DNA of 64,000 bases from an uncultured Ruminococcus sp. (GCA_900315975.1 ONBA01000026.1:6929-70928); one strand, 5' to 3'; numbered from the stretch's first letter, positions 8,534 to 17,658 are shown. Made by a program: numbers and translations. The notes: generated by a model not told the origin, from the letters alone.

Positions 8534-8590
8534 CATTTTGTACGCATTTTCAAGCACTTCTGCGGGAGTGCTTTTTTGTTTTATCGGGCG
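8507..8590 (+). promoter_or_regulatory. attenuator-like leader structure of rtcB
   Basis: An inner hairpin, AAGCACTTC-TGCG-GGAGTGCTT (8552-8573), runs into six T residues and looks like an intrinsic terminator placed before the gene. It is enclosed by a perfect 9-bp long-range pairing, CGCCCGATA (8507-8515) with TATCGGGCG (8582-8590), which ends 3 nt before the rtcB RBS region. Together with the upstream leader ORF this suggests control by transcription attenuation. Confidence 0.6.
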
Positions 8591-8607
8591 CTCGGAAAGG
8601 AACATAT

Positions 8608-9813
8608 ATGATTGAAATAATAGGAAAATACAACTCAGCAAAGGTCTTCACCGACATCATTGACGAGAGCGCAATATCGCAGATAATCGAACTTTGCAGC
8701 CAGCCTATGAGCGAGGGAGCGGCTATCCGTATTATGCCTGATGTCCACGCCGGAGCAGGCTGCACTATCGGCACAACTATGACTATCACGGATAAGGTCG
8801 TGCCTAATCTTGTCGGCGTTGACATCGGCTGTGGAATGGAGACTGTTCGTCTCAAGGAAAAGCATATAGAACTGCAAAAGCTCGACAAGCTCATTTATGA
8901 GAAGATTCCCTCGGGCTTTGCTATCCGCGATAAGGCTCATCGTTACAACGACAGGATAGAACTGACGGAGCTGTTTTGCTATGAGCACATCAACCCCGTC
9001 CGTGCGGAGCGAAGCATAGGCACTCTCGGCGGCGGAAACCACTTCATTGAAGCTGACAAGGGCGAGGACGGCAGCATCTACATCATTATCCACTCCGGCT
9101 CGCGTCACCTCGGCGTTGAGACTGCAAAATACTATCAGGAGGAGGCATACAAGCGTCTCAACGGAAGCTCCAAGAAGGACATCGACGCAATAATAGAGCG
9201 TATGAAGTCTGAGGGCAGGGAAAAGCAGATACAGTCCGAGATAACGAGGCTGAAAAACACTAAATTCACCGATGTTCCAAAGCACCTTGCGTACTGCGAG
9301 GGTGAGCTGTTTGAGCAGTATATCCACGATATGAAGATAGTTCAGCAGTTTGCTATGCTCAACCGTCAGGCGATGATGGACGAGATCATCAAGGGTATGC
9401 ACCTCCATGTTGAGGAGCAGTTCACGACTATCCACAACTACATTGACACTGAGACAATGATACTCAGAAAGGGCGCAGTTTCGGCGAATTCCGGCGAAAA
9501 GCTGCTCATACCTATCAATATGCGTGACGGCAGTCTTATCTGCACAGGCAAGGGAAATCCCGACTGGAACTGTTCAGCACCTCACGGTGCCGGCAGACTT
9601 ATGTCACGTTCAGCTGCAAAGAATACTTTCACAGTTTCCGAGTTCAAAAAGCAGATGAACGGTATCTATACTACGTCCGTAAATGCTGCAACTCTTGATG
9701 AGTGCCCTATGGCGTATAAGTCCATAGAGGACATAGTTGACAATATCGGCGATACGGTCGAGATAAACGAGGTCATCAAGCCCGTCTACAACTTCAAGGC
9801 AGGTGAGGAATGA
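8608..9813 (+). CDS. rtcB: RtcB-family RNA ligase
   Basis: A 401-residue RtcB protein, which joins RNA 2',3'-cyclic phosphate (or 3'-phosphate) ends to 5'-OH ends using GTP and Mn. Visible motifs: PDVHAGAG (44-51), VGVDIGCGM with metal ligands D72 and C75 (69-77), GTLGGGNHF (138-146), IHSGSRHLG (161-169) and SAPHGAGR, where H326 is the expected guanylylated histidine. The start is the ATG at 8608, 8 nt after GGAAAGG. A longer upstream frame passes through the leader hairpin and is not credible. It is followed by a 1-nt-overlapping small gene. Bacterial RtcB typically repairs tRNA or rRNA after ribotoxin or oxidative cleavage. Confidence 0.92.
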   Translation: MIEIIGKYNSAKVFTDIIDESAISQIIELCSQPMSEGAAIRIMPDVHAGAGCTIGTTMTITDKVVPNLVGVDIGCGMETVRLKEKHIELQKLDKLIYEKIPSGFAIRDKAHRYNDRIELTELFCYEHINPVRAERSIGTLGGGNHFIEADKGEDGSIYIIIHSGSRHLGVETAKYYQEEAYKRLNGSSKKDIDAIIERMKSEGREKQIQSEITRLKNTKFTDVPKHLAYCEGELFEQYIHDMKIVQQFAMLNRQAMMDEIIKGMHLHVEEQFTTIHNYIDTETMILRKGAVSANSGEKLLIPINMRDGSLICTGKGNPDWNCSAPHGAGRLMSRSAAKNTFTVSEFKKQMNGIYTTSVNAATLDECPMAYKSIEDIVDNIGDTVEINEVIKPVYNFKAGEE

Positions 9814-9983
9814 TGGAGAAATTTATTCCTTACCAAAAACTGAGCAAAAAGGAGCAGAAAAAGCTCAACGCTGAAAAGCGTCGTGACTGGAACGGGATAA
9901 GTCCCGTAACACGAATAGTTCCCGACAACAAAAAGGCTTACAGGCGCAATCCAAAGCACCGCAGCCGCCTTTATTCAGAATGA
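9813..9983 (+). CDS. small basic protein coupled to rtcB
   Basis: A 56-residue frame whose ATG shares one base with the rtcB stop (TGATG), with AGGTGAGGA as RBS. The protein is very basic (MEKFIPYQKLSKKEQKKL to the C-terminal NPKHRSRLYSE), with no membrane segment. Composition suggests nucleic acid or ribosome binding. Tight coupling to rtcB suggests a partner in RNA repair. This is inference from context, and I do not recognise the family. Confidence 0.65.
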   Translation: MEKFIPYQKLSKKEQKKLNAEKRRDWNGISPVTRIVPDNKKAYRRNPKHRSRLYSE

Positions 9984-10053
9984 AAAGCTGCCCTCGTTTG
10001 CTCAGTGTGAATTAGACTTTCTGATGTAGAATGTCAATAAAGAGCGGATAAAG

Positions 10054-10080
10054 AAAACCACCGGAGAGCCCGGTGGTTTT
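10054..10080. terminator. bidirectional terminator
   Basis: AAAACCACCGG (10054-10064) and CCGGTGGTTTT (10070-10080) form an 11-bp stem with A and T flanks on both sides. It serves the rtcB operon (+) and the convergent glycosidase gene (-). Confidence 0.9.
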
Positions 10081-10085
10081 TAGTC

Positions 10086-12139
10086 TTATTTGCCTTTATT
10101 GACAAACTCCCTTTTCATAAGGCAAAGGTCAAACACATTCAGTTTGCCGTCTGCGCTGAGGTCAGCGACCTTCCAGTTTTTCAGCTGAGCGCCGGACTTT
10201 TGCAGAAGCCAGTTCTGAAGTGTAACAACGTCTGCTAAATTGAATTCGCCGTCAGCATTAACATCTTCGCGCACCTCGGAAGTTCCGCCTATCTCGGAAG
10301 CAGTCAGATCACTCTTGTATATCCTTATATTGTCGATACTGCCCTTGAAACAGGTATCGTCAGCGTAGTAGGACTTGCCGATGAAACTGCTTGTTCCGCT
10401 GCCCATATCTGCAAGCTGACCGTGTGTTTCGGTGGTGTGGCAGACTTCCTTGCCATCGAGATAGAGCTTCGTGTCCGCACCGCTGACAACGAGAGTGTAG
10501 TTGTGCCATTTTGTGCCGTCGAGGTCATAGATGAGCTCAGTCTCATCGCGCCACGAATCGGTCGTAGCGGCGAAACGGAAAACATCTTCTGCGACCCGGA
10601 AGAAGACATATTTCTGATCGTCCCTTCCGGCGGCGAAGGTGAAGAAATTGCCCTCCGACTTTATATCCATGCTGACGGTATAATCGTGCAGACCGTCAAG
10701 CATACCTGACGGGAAAGCACCGTAGGTATCATCAGTTCCGTCGAGGTATAAAACCTTTCCTTTGCCGGAGTGCTGCTGCCCTTTGCAGCAATGGACGATG
10801 AAGCCGGTCTGTCCTGTGAGAGAAGCTCGCCTTGCTGGACCGGGTAAAGGTCGCCGGTCGAGGTATTGTACTTGAAGTACGGGCAGTAGTCATAGAACGC
10901 GAAGCCGTTATCGAAATACAGCGGACAGAGTGTTGTTCCGCTTGTTGTGGAAGCTCTCAGCCAGCGGTAGGCGTGCATCAGGTAATTCTTGTCCTGCATA
11001 TTCACTATCCAGCCGGACTGTGACGAGAATGTGGAAGTATTGCCGATACTTCGCAGCTCGCTCCAGTTTCCGTAAAGGTCATCTGTAACGCTGTAAGCGC
11101 CGCTGCTCGGGTACCAGCCTGCCGCCTGTGAGGTGAACAGGAAATAGTAGCCGTTCTTTTTTATAAGGTTCGGGAACTCGCGGTACTGGTCCTCAAAGAG
11201 CGTTTTTACGACTTCTGTGACATCGCTGTAATCGTCGTTCATACGGAAGATGTACATAGTCGCATTGGTTCCCTGACCTTCCTTATTTGCAGCGGCGATG
11301 AGGTAGCCTGAACCGTCATCATCAAAGAATATAGCCATATCGCGGACTTGTATGCCGAGCGGATTGTATACATGATGAACCGTGAACTGTCCGCCGGGAG
11401 TTCCTGTGATAACGAGAGCCTTGCCGTCACTGTAACCGCTGGGCTTTTCCCAGTGCGCCCACACAACGACCTTGTTCTTTTCGGGAATGTAGTCAATGTG
11501 TACAGACTCTATCTTGCAGCTCGAAAGGGCTGAATTCTGGGAATTGTCCGCAACGTTTCTCTCATTCCCGAAGCGGTGCCCGTCGGAGGAAGTGGTCTCG
11601 GCAAGGTATATGTCATTCGTTCCGGTATGGCTTTTCAGGGAGTAGTTGTAGTATGTATTGCCGACCTTGTAGCCGCTTGTATCATAGACGAGGCTGCTGC
11701 CTTTCTGGTTGTCGTAGGTGCTGAGCCCGGAGGGCAGGGAAGTCGGTGTGAGCTCTTTGACTGAGGAATAGCTGTCTTTGCCCTTTGATGTGACCTTGAG
11801 TTGATAATAGTAGGTCTTTCCGGTCTGCATATCACTGTCGGAGTAGGAAGTTCCGTTTCCTGTGTATACGGGAACGAAGTCCTTGTCGGGTGATGTCGAG
11901 CGGTAGAGAGTGTAGCTGTCCGCAGACAGAGTTGTCGCCCATTGCAGAGCTGCGTGGTCTGCAATGTTTTCGTCAGCAATGCAGAAGAGGTTGGCAGCAA
12001 GTCCTATCTCGTCAGACACCGTTACCGAAGCTGATTCTGCATAGGAAACACTGTTCCTGCCGATACCGCTTAAAGGCAGAAGCATCGCTGCACTGCAAAT
12101 AACAGCAGCGGCGCGTTTCAGAAGTTCGTTTTTTAGCAA
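10086..12139 (-). pseudogene. secreted GH43-like/LamG/dockerin protein, frameshifted
   Basis: Two frames belong to one secreted, cellulosome-type gene. The first (to about 10661) has a signal peptide (KRAAAVICSAAMLLPLSG, cleavage near SYA-ES), an FN3-like segment (about 65-130) and a five-bladed GH43-like catalytic domain with DMAIFFDDDGSGYLI and REFPNLIKKNGYYFL. The second holds a LamG/concanavalin-like domain (VLYLDGTDDTYGAF) and a type I dockerin with two calcium loops, DVNADGEFNLAD and DLSADGKLNVFD. The frame changes around 10760-10800, and the first strands of the LamG domain seem to be missing, so a small deletion is likely. Start: TTG at 12139, 8 nt after AAGGAG; the GTG upstream overlaps the RBS. 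The likely substrate is a plant arabinan or galactan side chain, by family only. Confidence 0.8.
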
Positions 12140-12175
12140 GTGTATCACTCCTTCGTTTTGAAATCTGTTAAGCCT

Positions 12176-12205
12176 ATTATATCACGGCAGTTTCTGGAAA
12201 TGCAA
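12176..12205 (-). promoter_or_regulatory. promoter of dockerin glycosidase gene
   Basis: On the minus strand TTGCAT (12200-12205) and TATAAT (12176-12181) with 18-bp spacing. Confidence 0.6.
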
Positions 12206-12254
12206 GGCTTATTTTGCGGTAATTGCAGATAATCGTAACAGTTAATTATGATCG

Positions 12255-12315
12255 CGAGCAGGCTGCGTTATCGGTACGACTATGACTATCACCGATAAGG
12301 TAGTGCCTGATCTTG
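12255..12315 (+). pseudogene. rtcB gene fragment
   Basis: These 61 bases match 8752-8812 inside rtcB at 53 of 61 positions (counted by hand). They still encode most of the GCTIGTTMTITDKVVPNL stretch, with changes mostly at third positions. No further rtcB sequence follows on either side, so it is a relic of a second rtcB copy or of a recombination event at the edge of the island. Confidence 0.75.
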
Positions 12316-12343
12316 ACAGCGCTGTCCTGACGTTTCCACAAGA

Positions 12344-12370
12344 AAAAGTCCAGTGAAAAACTGGACTTTT
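12344..12370. terminator. bidirectional terminator at island edge
   Basis: AAAAGTCCAGT (12344-12354) pairs with ACTGGACTTTT (12360-12370) around a 5-base loop, with A/T runs on both flanks. It terminates the minus-strand small gene and its operon. Confidence 0.85.
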
Positions 12371-12371
12371 A

Positions 12372-12575
12372 TCATTTCAGATTCATCAGCAGCAGCTTCT
12401 CAACGTTCGGATACAGGCCTTCCTTGCCGGAAAGAAAGTACACAACCCGGCACTTCTTGCTGCCTGCTTTGGAGAGGAGTAGCTGTGTCAGTTCAGAACG
12501 GTCGTACTCAGCCTGCTCCTCGTTTGTGAGCCATACCTGGATAAAGCCCTTGTCTTTCTTGTCAACTATCTCCAC
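12372..12575 (-). CDS. small conserved protein, island-left copy
   Basis: A 67-residue protein starting at GTG 12575, chosen because AAAGGAG lies 8 nt upstream and because this start aligns with the paralog at 21668-21877. The two share a pattern: MEI-D at the start, VWLT..EQ...DR..L...LL, KK..VV.F.SG...LY, and E.LLLMNL near the end. No known domain is recognised. It is last in a minus-strand operon with the ATPase. Its twin is last in the plus-strand amidoligase operon, so the two copies mark the two ends of the island. Confidence 0.75.
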   Translation of the reverse strand: MEIVDKKDKGFIQVWLTNEEQAEYDRSELTQLLLSKAGSKKCRVVYFLSGKEGLYPNVEKLLLMNLK

Positions 12576-12684
12576 AGCTGCCACTCCTTTCCACTTTAGT
12601 ATGCCCGCAGGTCAAAGCCGTAAACAGCTTGATTTGCGTATTTTTTTAGTATATAATTACTGTAACAAGGGGAAAAAACTGTCC

Positions 12685-13863
12685 TCACTTGACGTTGCCG
12701 TAGTAATTGTCAGGAATATTCGGAAAATTCTCAACGTGACCGCTGAGAGTTACCGATATATTGCGGCGGCAGTCCTTGCTGAAAAGGCTGCCCTTAACGA
12801 TTATGTCTCCGCGCTCCATACTGTCGAAGCGGAGCATATCAGCCTTTTTGAAGCGGAGTTCCGCGGCGACTATGTTCTCCGAATTTGGTGTAGGGCGGAG
12901 GAATATCTGCGTGCCTGCCTTGCCCATTACCAAACCGAGATCGGTATTGCTGGGATAATAGTCCTGCGTCGCTCCGATGAAGGACATATGCTTCTTGCGT
13001 CCCTCCTTCATCACTTTGCGTATAGGGCTTGTTTTCGAGAAATTCTGATTCTGGATCTCGTCGATAAACACGTCCAGAGCGGTCTGCGGATTGTCGTGCT
13101 GGTAATTGTAGAGCGAAGCCAACATCATATCTATGAGCTGGTTGCCGGACTCTGTATAGGCTGAGTCAGTATGGATAACAACGATCTTGTTGGAGCGTTT
13201 AAGGAACTCTCCCCATGATGCGCCAGCCATACCGCACTCCTCGATGTCCTCGAAAAGCGGAGTGAAACGGTTCAGGAGACTTTCACACGTCTGGTTCTTG
13301 TTCTCCTCGCTGGCTTCACTGAGCCTGCTTATGATACTTTCGCAGGTTATTCTTTCACCTTCACCGAGTTCGCTGATAACGTCTGACAATACCATACGGA
13401 GCATATTCGACTGAGGTGGACGGAGCTCGCCGACAGCAGCCTGCAATATTCCAAGAAGGAGCTTTTTCTTCGAGGGAAGACTTGCGCTGAGGTCGATTTT
13501 AAAGAGGTCGATAGGTATTCCGTCCTTGTCGAGGTTATGGAATGAGAAGTTCTCGTCAACGAAGCGCTTTGACAGGTTGCCGCAGAGTGCTTCATATGTG
13601 AAGGAATCTGAACTGTCAAAAATAACGACACGATGTCCCAGCGTGAAGCACTTACCGATAAGCTGTGAGAGCAGGTAAGTCTTGCCCCAGCCGCTCTGAC
13701 CTGTTATGTAGAAGTGGTTGTTTTCCGCTTCTTTATAGCGTATCTGCTTGCCTGCAACGCGGCCGCTGCCGTCATTGAGGAGGGGAAGAAAATCCCTCTG
13801 GGAGACTTCATCTTCGCTGAGCAGGAACGTTTCGCTTTCAATGTTGCGTATCCTGTACAGCAA
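12685..13863 (-). CDS. HerA/VirB4-like ATPase, C-terminal part of split gene
   Basis: A 392-codon frame with a P-loop ATPase: Walker A GQSGWGKT (55-62) and Walker B LDVFIDEIQ (about 266-274), followed by a conserved arginine/glutamine region (KHMSFIGATQDYYPS). The fold class is the FtsK/HerA/VirB4-TraG group of DNA or protein pumps. The only start is a TTG with no RBS. The preceding 645-residue frame overlaps it by 160 bp in the -1 frame and turns into low-complexity sequence there, so the natural protein is probably one chain of about 1,000 residues that is frameshifted here. Together with the relaxase-like gene it hints at a mobilisable element. Confidence 0.75.
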   Translation of the reverse strand: MLYRIRNIESETFLLSEDEVSQRDFLPLLNDGSGRVAGKQIRYKEAENNHFYITGQSGWGKTYLLSQLIGKCFTLGHRVVIFDSSDSFTYEALCGNLSKRFVDENFSFHNLDKDGIPIDLFKIDLSASLPSKKKLLLGILQAAVGELRPPQSNMLRMVLSDVISELGEGERITCESIISRLSEASEENKNQTCESLLNRFTPLFEDIEECGMAGASWGEFLKRSNKIVVIHTDSAYTESGNQLIDMMLASLYNYQHDNPQTALDVFIDEIQNQNFSKTSPIRKVMKEGRKKHMSFIGATQDYYPSNTDLGLVMGKAGTQIFLRPTPNSENIVAAELRFKKADMLRFDSMERGDIIVKGSLFSKDCRRNISVTLSGHVENFPNIPDNYYGNVK

Positions 13864-15641
13864 TCAGCGTCAAGTATCTCTGCCGAAATATCATACATAT
13901 AAAGGCGCTGATGTGCGCCGCTGCTGTCGTGCAGCTCTATCGGGTGAGTATTGCCGTCCGTGCAGTCAAGGGCTTTAGTCTGTCTGAGAGCCTTCATCAG
14001 ATTGTCAAGGCTGCGGGTCGCAGTCATCTGAGCAAGAATTGCTTCAACGATCTCCGCAGGAATGAATATGCGCTCGCCGTCCACAATGAAGGTTTTACCG
14101 TCGCAGTCGAATGTCATATTTCTGTGCTTTATAACCGGACTTATCGCCTTAGAGCGGCACATCTCACTGAATACCGCGGAAAAATCACGCTCAACAGCGC
14201 TGCACGAATCCAGTACGCGGTCATTCTTACAGTCAACGGTCTGAATAAGACTTTTGAATGAATCATCGTTGAGAATACTGAATCCGAGAAATTCTCTGAA
14301 AAACAGCTCGACGATAAAAAGCATTGTCATCGTGTCAAGGCTTTCTTTGCAAACGTTTTCAGACAAAAATCCACGGAAATAATTGTGACTGCCATTGATA
14401 AGGGACGTGACTTCCACTGTGTGAGACGATATAGTTGAGATGATAAGCGAGTCCATTTCGCCTGTTGCTTCTTTTATTCTTTCGGGAGAAGCCTCGACTT
14501 CGATACCGTCAGTGTTTATCACAATGACATTGTCGGAAGCAAGTCTTGTTGCGGCATAGGCTGCATTTTTTGATATGATAGCCGTGAGACCGTTGTCTCT
14601 GTCGCCATTTACGGCATCTTCTTTGACACGTTTTATTATCGTCTTAATGCCGGATCTCATTTTATCTTCTTCGTCAGCGAAGCAATCGTCCGTATATAAG
14701 GCTACTCCGTCAAAAGTCATATCCTGCTCCGCCAGTATCTTGTCCTCCCCTGAGCTGAGTGTAGGAACAGGGAAGTTTTCGATATCATTTGTCGCGAGCA
14801 TTTGCCTGAGCTGCTCCTCAGTAAGTCCATCGGACGGTTCAGCAATGAGATACTGATGAACGTGAAGTCCTGCCTGACGCAAGAAGCGCTGAAACAGGCT
14901 TCCCACGCGACAGCAGCCGATGAACTGGAGAGAAGGATTCTTACCGTATATATCCAGCCAGTTCTGGATTATCTCCTGCGGAGAATGGTCGAGCGGAGAC
15001 AGCTTTCTGCGTTTTACGCTCGGTGATATCAGCGACCTGGGTATGTAGAGGTATTGAGGATCAGCAGCAAAGACCAGTTCTCCGGTTTCGGTCTCATTCC
15101 AGCCCTGATGCGGAAATATCATAATGTCCTGCGTTGGAACTGACTGGAGCAGGAAAGCAACAAGAGCGTTGAACTTGCCCTTAGTACAGCCGGGATACCT
15201 AAAAATCTCCTTGAGGTACTTATGGAAGGAATCCTTGATATAGTCGTCCTTCGGTATCAGAGCGGTGTAGGTCTTACCATTTGTCATATACTGCAATATT
15301 ACGAAACGCAGACCGCCGTCTGAGGAGTTGTTCATGTATTTGCAGATTATGTTGAATCCGCCTGTGAGGGGCTCGGATCTGACCTTGCCTTTGTTGGTCG
15401 ATACCTCCTTGCACCAGCTGTCACTGAGAGGGTCATACTTATACGCCTCCCGATTTATTGTAATATCCGGAGCAGGTGCGGTATATCCGTTGTAAGGCTC
15501 GCCGTAAGCATAGCCGTAGGATACCGGCGGAGGAGAATAGGGTGTATTATAGGGAGCCTGTCCGAAGCAGGTGTTTAAAGCCTGTGAGTTGAACTGCGGA
15601 ATTCCAGCCGGAATACCGTTAATATTGAGTTCATTATACAT
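13704..15641 (-). CDS. N-terminal part of split island ATPase protein
   Basis: Start at ATG 15641, 8 nt after AAGGAG. The product has a Pro/Tyr-rich N-terminus (TPYSPPPVSYGYAYG) and then about 550 residues of globular sequence with no recognised domain. About position 175-215 it reads QDIMIFPHQGWNETE, then TGELVFAADPQYLYIP, recalling the N-terminal domains of phage/ICE helicase-like proteins. The last about 55 residues (from about 13863) are probably out-of-frame translation of the ATPase region. Real junction: the natural reading most likely passes from ...YDISAEILD into the ATPase frame. No canonical -1 slippery heptamer was found in the overlap. Confidence 0.65.
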   Translation of the reverse strand: MYNELNINGIPAGIPQFNSQALNTCFGQAPYNTPYSPPPVSYGYAYGEPYNGYTAPAPDITINREAYKYDPLSDSWCKEVSTNKGKVRSEPLTGGFNIICKYMNNSSDGGLRFVILQYMTNGKTYTALIPKDDYIKDSFHKYLKEIFRYPGCTKGKFNALVAFLLQSVPTQDIMIFPHQGWNETETGELVFAADPQYLYIPRSLISPSVKRRKLSPLDHSPQEIIQNWLDIYGKNPSLQFIGCCRVGSLFQRFLRQAGLHVHQYLIAEPSDGLTEEQLRQMLATNDIENFPVPTLSSGEDKILAEQDMTFDGVALYTDDCFADEEDKMRSGIKTIIKRVKEDAVNGDRDNGLTAIISKNAAYAATRLASDNVIVINTDGIEVEASPERIKEATGEMDSLIISTISSHTVEVTSLINGSHNYFRGFLSENVCKESLDTMTMLFIVELFFREFLGFSILNDDSFKSLIQTVDCKNDRVLDSCSAVERDFSAVFSEMCRSKAISPVIKHRNMTFDCDGKTFIVDGERIFIPAEIVEAILAQMTATRSLDNLMKALRQTKALDCTDGNTHPIELHDSSGAHQRLYMYDISAEILDADCCTGYATLKAKRSCSAKMKSPRGIFFPSSMTAAAALQASRYAIKKRKTTTST

Positions 15642-15839
15642 TGTTATCACTCCTTAAAAAATATAACTATTGTTTCAAAAAACGATTGGAAATTTCCGAA
15701 AGTATAGGTCGTGATAGGCAACAAATTTCATTTTAGCCGTTTTCCGGGGAGTTTTTGGCAAAAACGAAAAACGTTCCTCACCTGAACCTATATTTCACGA
15801 AAAACGCAATTGTTTTTTGGTGAAATCTTTTCTTCGAGC

Positions 15840-15854
15840 GGGGCGTTAAGCCCC
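15840..15854. repeat. GTTAA-loop hairpin, left
   Basis: GGGGC-GTTAA-GCCCC. The same loop and 3' flank (GCGTTAAGCC then CAAAGA) occur at 17659-17673, after the unknown gene. A further G/C-rich pairing (TGGGG/GGGGTGCCCC) lies at 15870-15885. Confidence 0.55.
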
Positions 15855-15904
15855 ACCCAAAGAACCTGTTTTGTGGGGTGCCCCAGTCCGGATAACTACA
15901 AAAG

Positions 15905-15940
15905 TTATATCGAACCGGAGCAATAGTAGCATAGTTTCAC
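15905..15940 (-). CDS. possible 11-residue leader peptide
   Basis: GTG at 15940 is preceded, at ideal distance, by a full AGGAGGTG ribosome binding site and opens an 11-codon frame (MKLCYYCSGSI). It lies about 265 nt upstream of the island ATPase gene and downstream of a TACAAT -10 element (15991-15996). Such a strong RBS on so short a frame suggests a leader peptide. Of the remainder of 15651-16128 I see only the hairpins noted. Confidence 0.4.
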   Translation of the reverse strand: MKLCYYCSGSI

Positions 15941-16128
15941 TGCCTTCACCTCCTGAATCGGAACCGTGTGACCGGTTCTTCTATGATTAAATTGTACCAT
16001 AGAATTTACCAGATGTAGATTCCCAAAATGGTAAAACCAGAGGCAAATAATAGGCATTATTCTTCAATTAGCAAAGTAATTCATTAGTCCGTTTACTAAA
16101 TCAGAAAAATAGAAAGGAATGATTAAAA

Positions 16129-17643
16129 ATGACCAGAGAGAGCGCACTGCGAAATCTTTTGATGTCTGTCTTTTCTTGCCTAACAATAGGCGTTAATGAT
16201 AAGAAGATACACAAGAAAACCAGCTTATATAAGAAATGCCAGTATAATGGCACTTCGTTAAATCATTTTAGATAACTATTTCGAATCGCCTTTTTAGAGA
16301 ATTCTCCCGAAGTAATAACTGAGAACAGCGATTCTGAAGAAGATATAGTACCATTCGATAGGGAGTCTGCACTGAAAAGAGCGTTACGCTACCTGAATAT
16401 GCGAGGCGTAAATACATACGGCTTGGATTCACTTGATCAACAAGTGCAGTGTGAGTATGTTTATACGATATTCTCAGGCTATATTCTGCCGAATATAACG
16501 TCGAATAATGATGGGAAGAGTAAGGAAGAGGCTGGCGATGTGGATATTACTGAACATATGATATATGCTATCTCGCGGACTTTTCCTGAGTATGGTAGAA
16601 TAATTGCGAGACATCCTGAAATAGTATGTGAAAAGCACAATATAGTTGAAGCAGTTACACTTGATAAATTGAAGCCAACTCATTCAATAGATGTTGACTA
16701 TTGGAACGACAAGCGTTTTGCGGTCATTAATAAATTTTATAACTTGTCGGTCTATTTTATTATTAAAGAAGATAGAGAAAAGGATAGGCTGTTTAATGAT
16801 CTTTCTGTATTTAAGAAGGATTCAATTTGTAATTCGTTTTTCAAAAACATTGATGGAAGTTCTTTAACTGAGTTAGCTTTCCATCCAGTTTTATATTTTG
16901 ATAACTCTAACGAGCTTTACAATTTGAAGAAATGGGAATATATTACTAATATCAATGAGAGTGTGATGATGTCATCTGATAAGCACAGCAGCCTTTTGGG
17001 AAAGATCAATGATTATAATGACACTTTAAATGCAGAAGCATATAGCAAAATTGAGGAGAAATTGAGCGAAGCTTTAAAGCCTTTCTTTGAGCGCTTATGT
17101 GGTGATATTGAAATGATGCTGAAAAAACTTATATCACTTAATATTTCCACTAATGAGAAATCTAATATAACCAAGGGTATTTTGCCTGATGAAAGGAAAA
17201 TAAAAAAACTATTGACTGAAAAAGCTGAAAGCACAATATTCGATTTTGAGGTCGTCGATTATTTTTTAAGAAAGCACCGAAAAGATGACTATGTAAACGC
17301 ATTGTTTATAATGCTCCAGAACCTTTTATGCGATGTTACAGATTTTTTTAATGATACCGGGGCAGAGCTGAGTGCAATGCTATCTACAATGCTTAGCAAA
17401 GAACGTTTCAAGAAGCATATAAGTGTAATGAAAAGGCGCTTGAATTCCAATGATCTGAAACATCAAAAAGAACTTGAGGCGAGACTATACAAGGAAAGAA
17501 AAGATGAATACAAAAAACCGGAATCAGTGAGAGATATGTTGTTTACAAAGCACCCATATGTATATAATGGACTGTATAATGCGATAGCTGAATATATTAA
17601 CCAGTTAAATCACATTGATAGTAAGGATAAAAAATCTGACTGA
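16129..17643 (+). pseudogene. unknown protein gene with in-frame stop
   Basis: An ATG at 16129 with RBS AAAGGAA opens a frame that is stopped by TAA at 16273-16275 after 48 codons. The same frame then continues without interruption to 17643. The remaining long frame has no RBS before its first ATG (16399), so the natural product was probably about 504 residues. Both sides of the stop contain a similar motif, RESALRNLL and RESALKRALRYL. The C-terminal half is helical and Lys/Glu-rich. The gene is much more AT-rich than its neighbours, suggesting separate acquisition. No domain is recognised. Confidence 0.6.
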
Positions 17644-17658
17644 CTATGAACAACTCCC

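Noticed and set aside
13704..13863. Programmed -1 frameshift in the island ATPase
   Set aside because: The overlap was read codon by codon and holds no X-XXY-YYZ heptamer. Mutation or sequence error is more likely.
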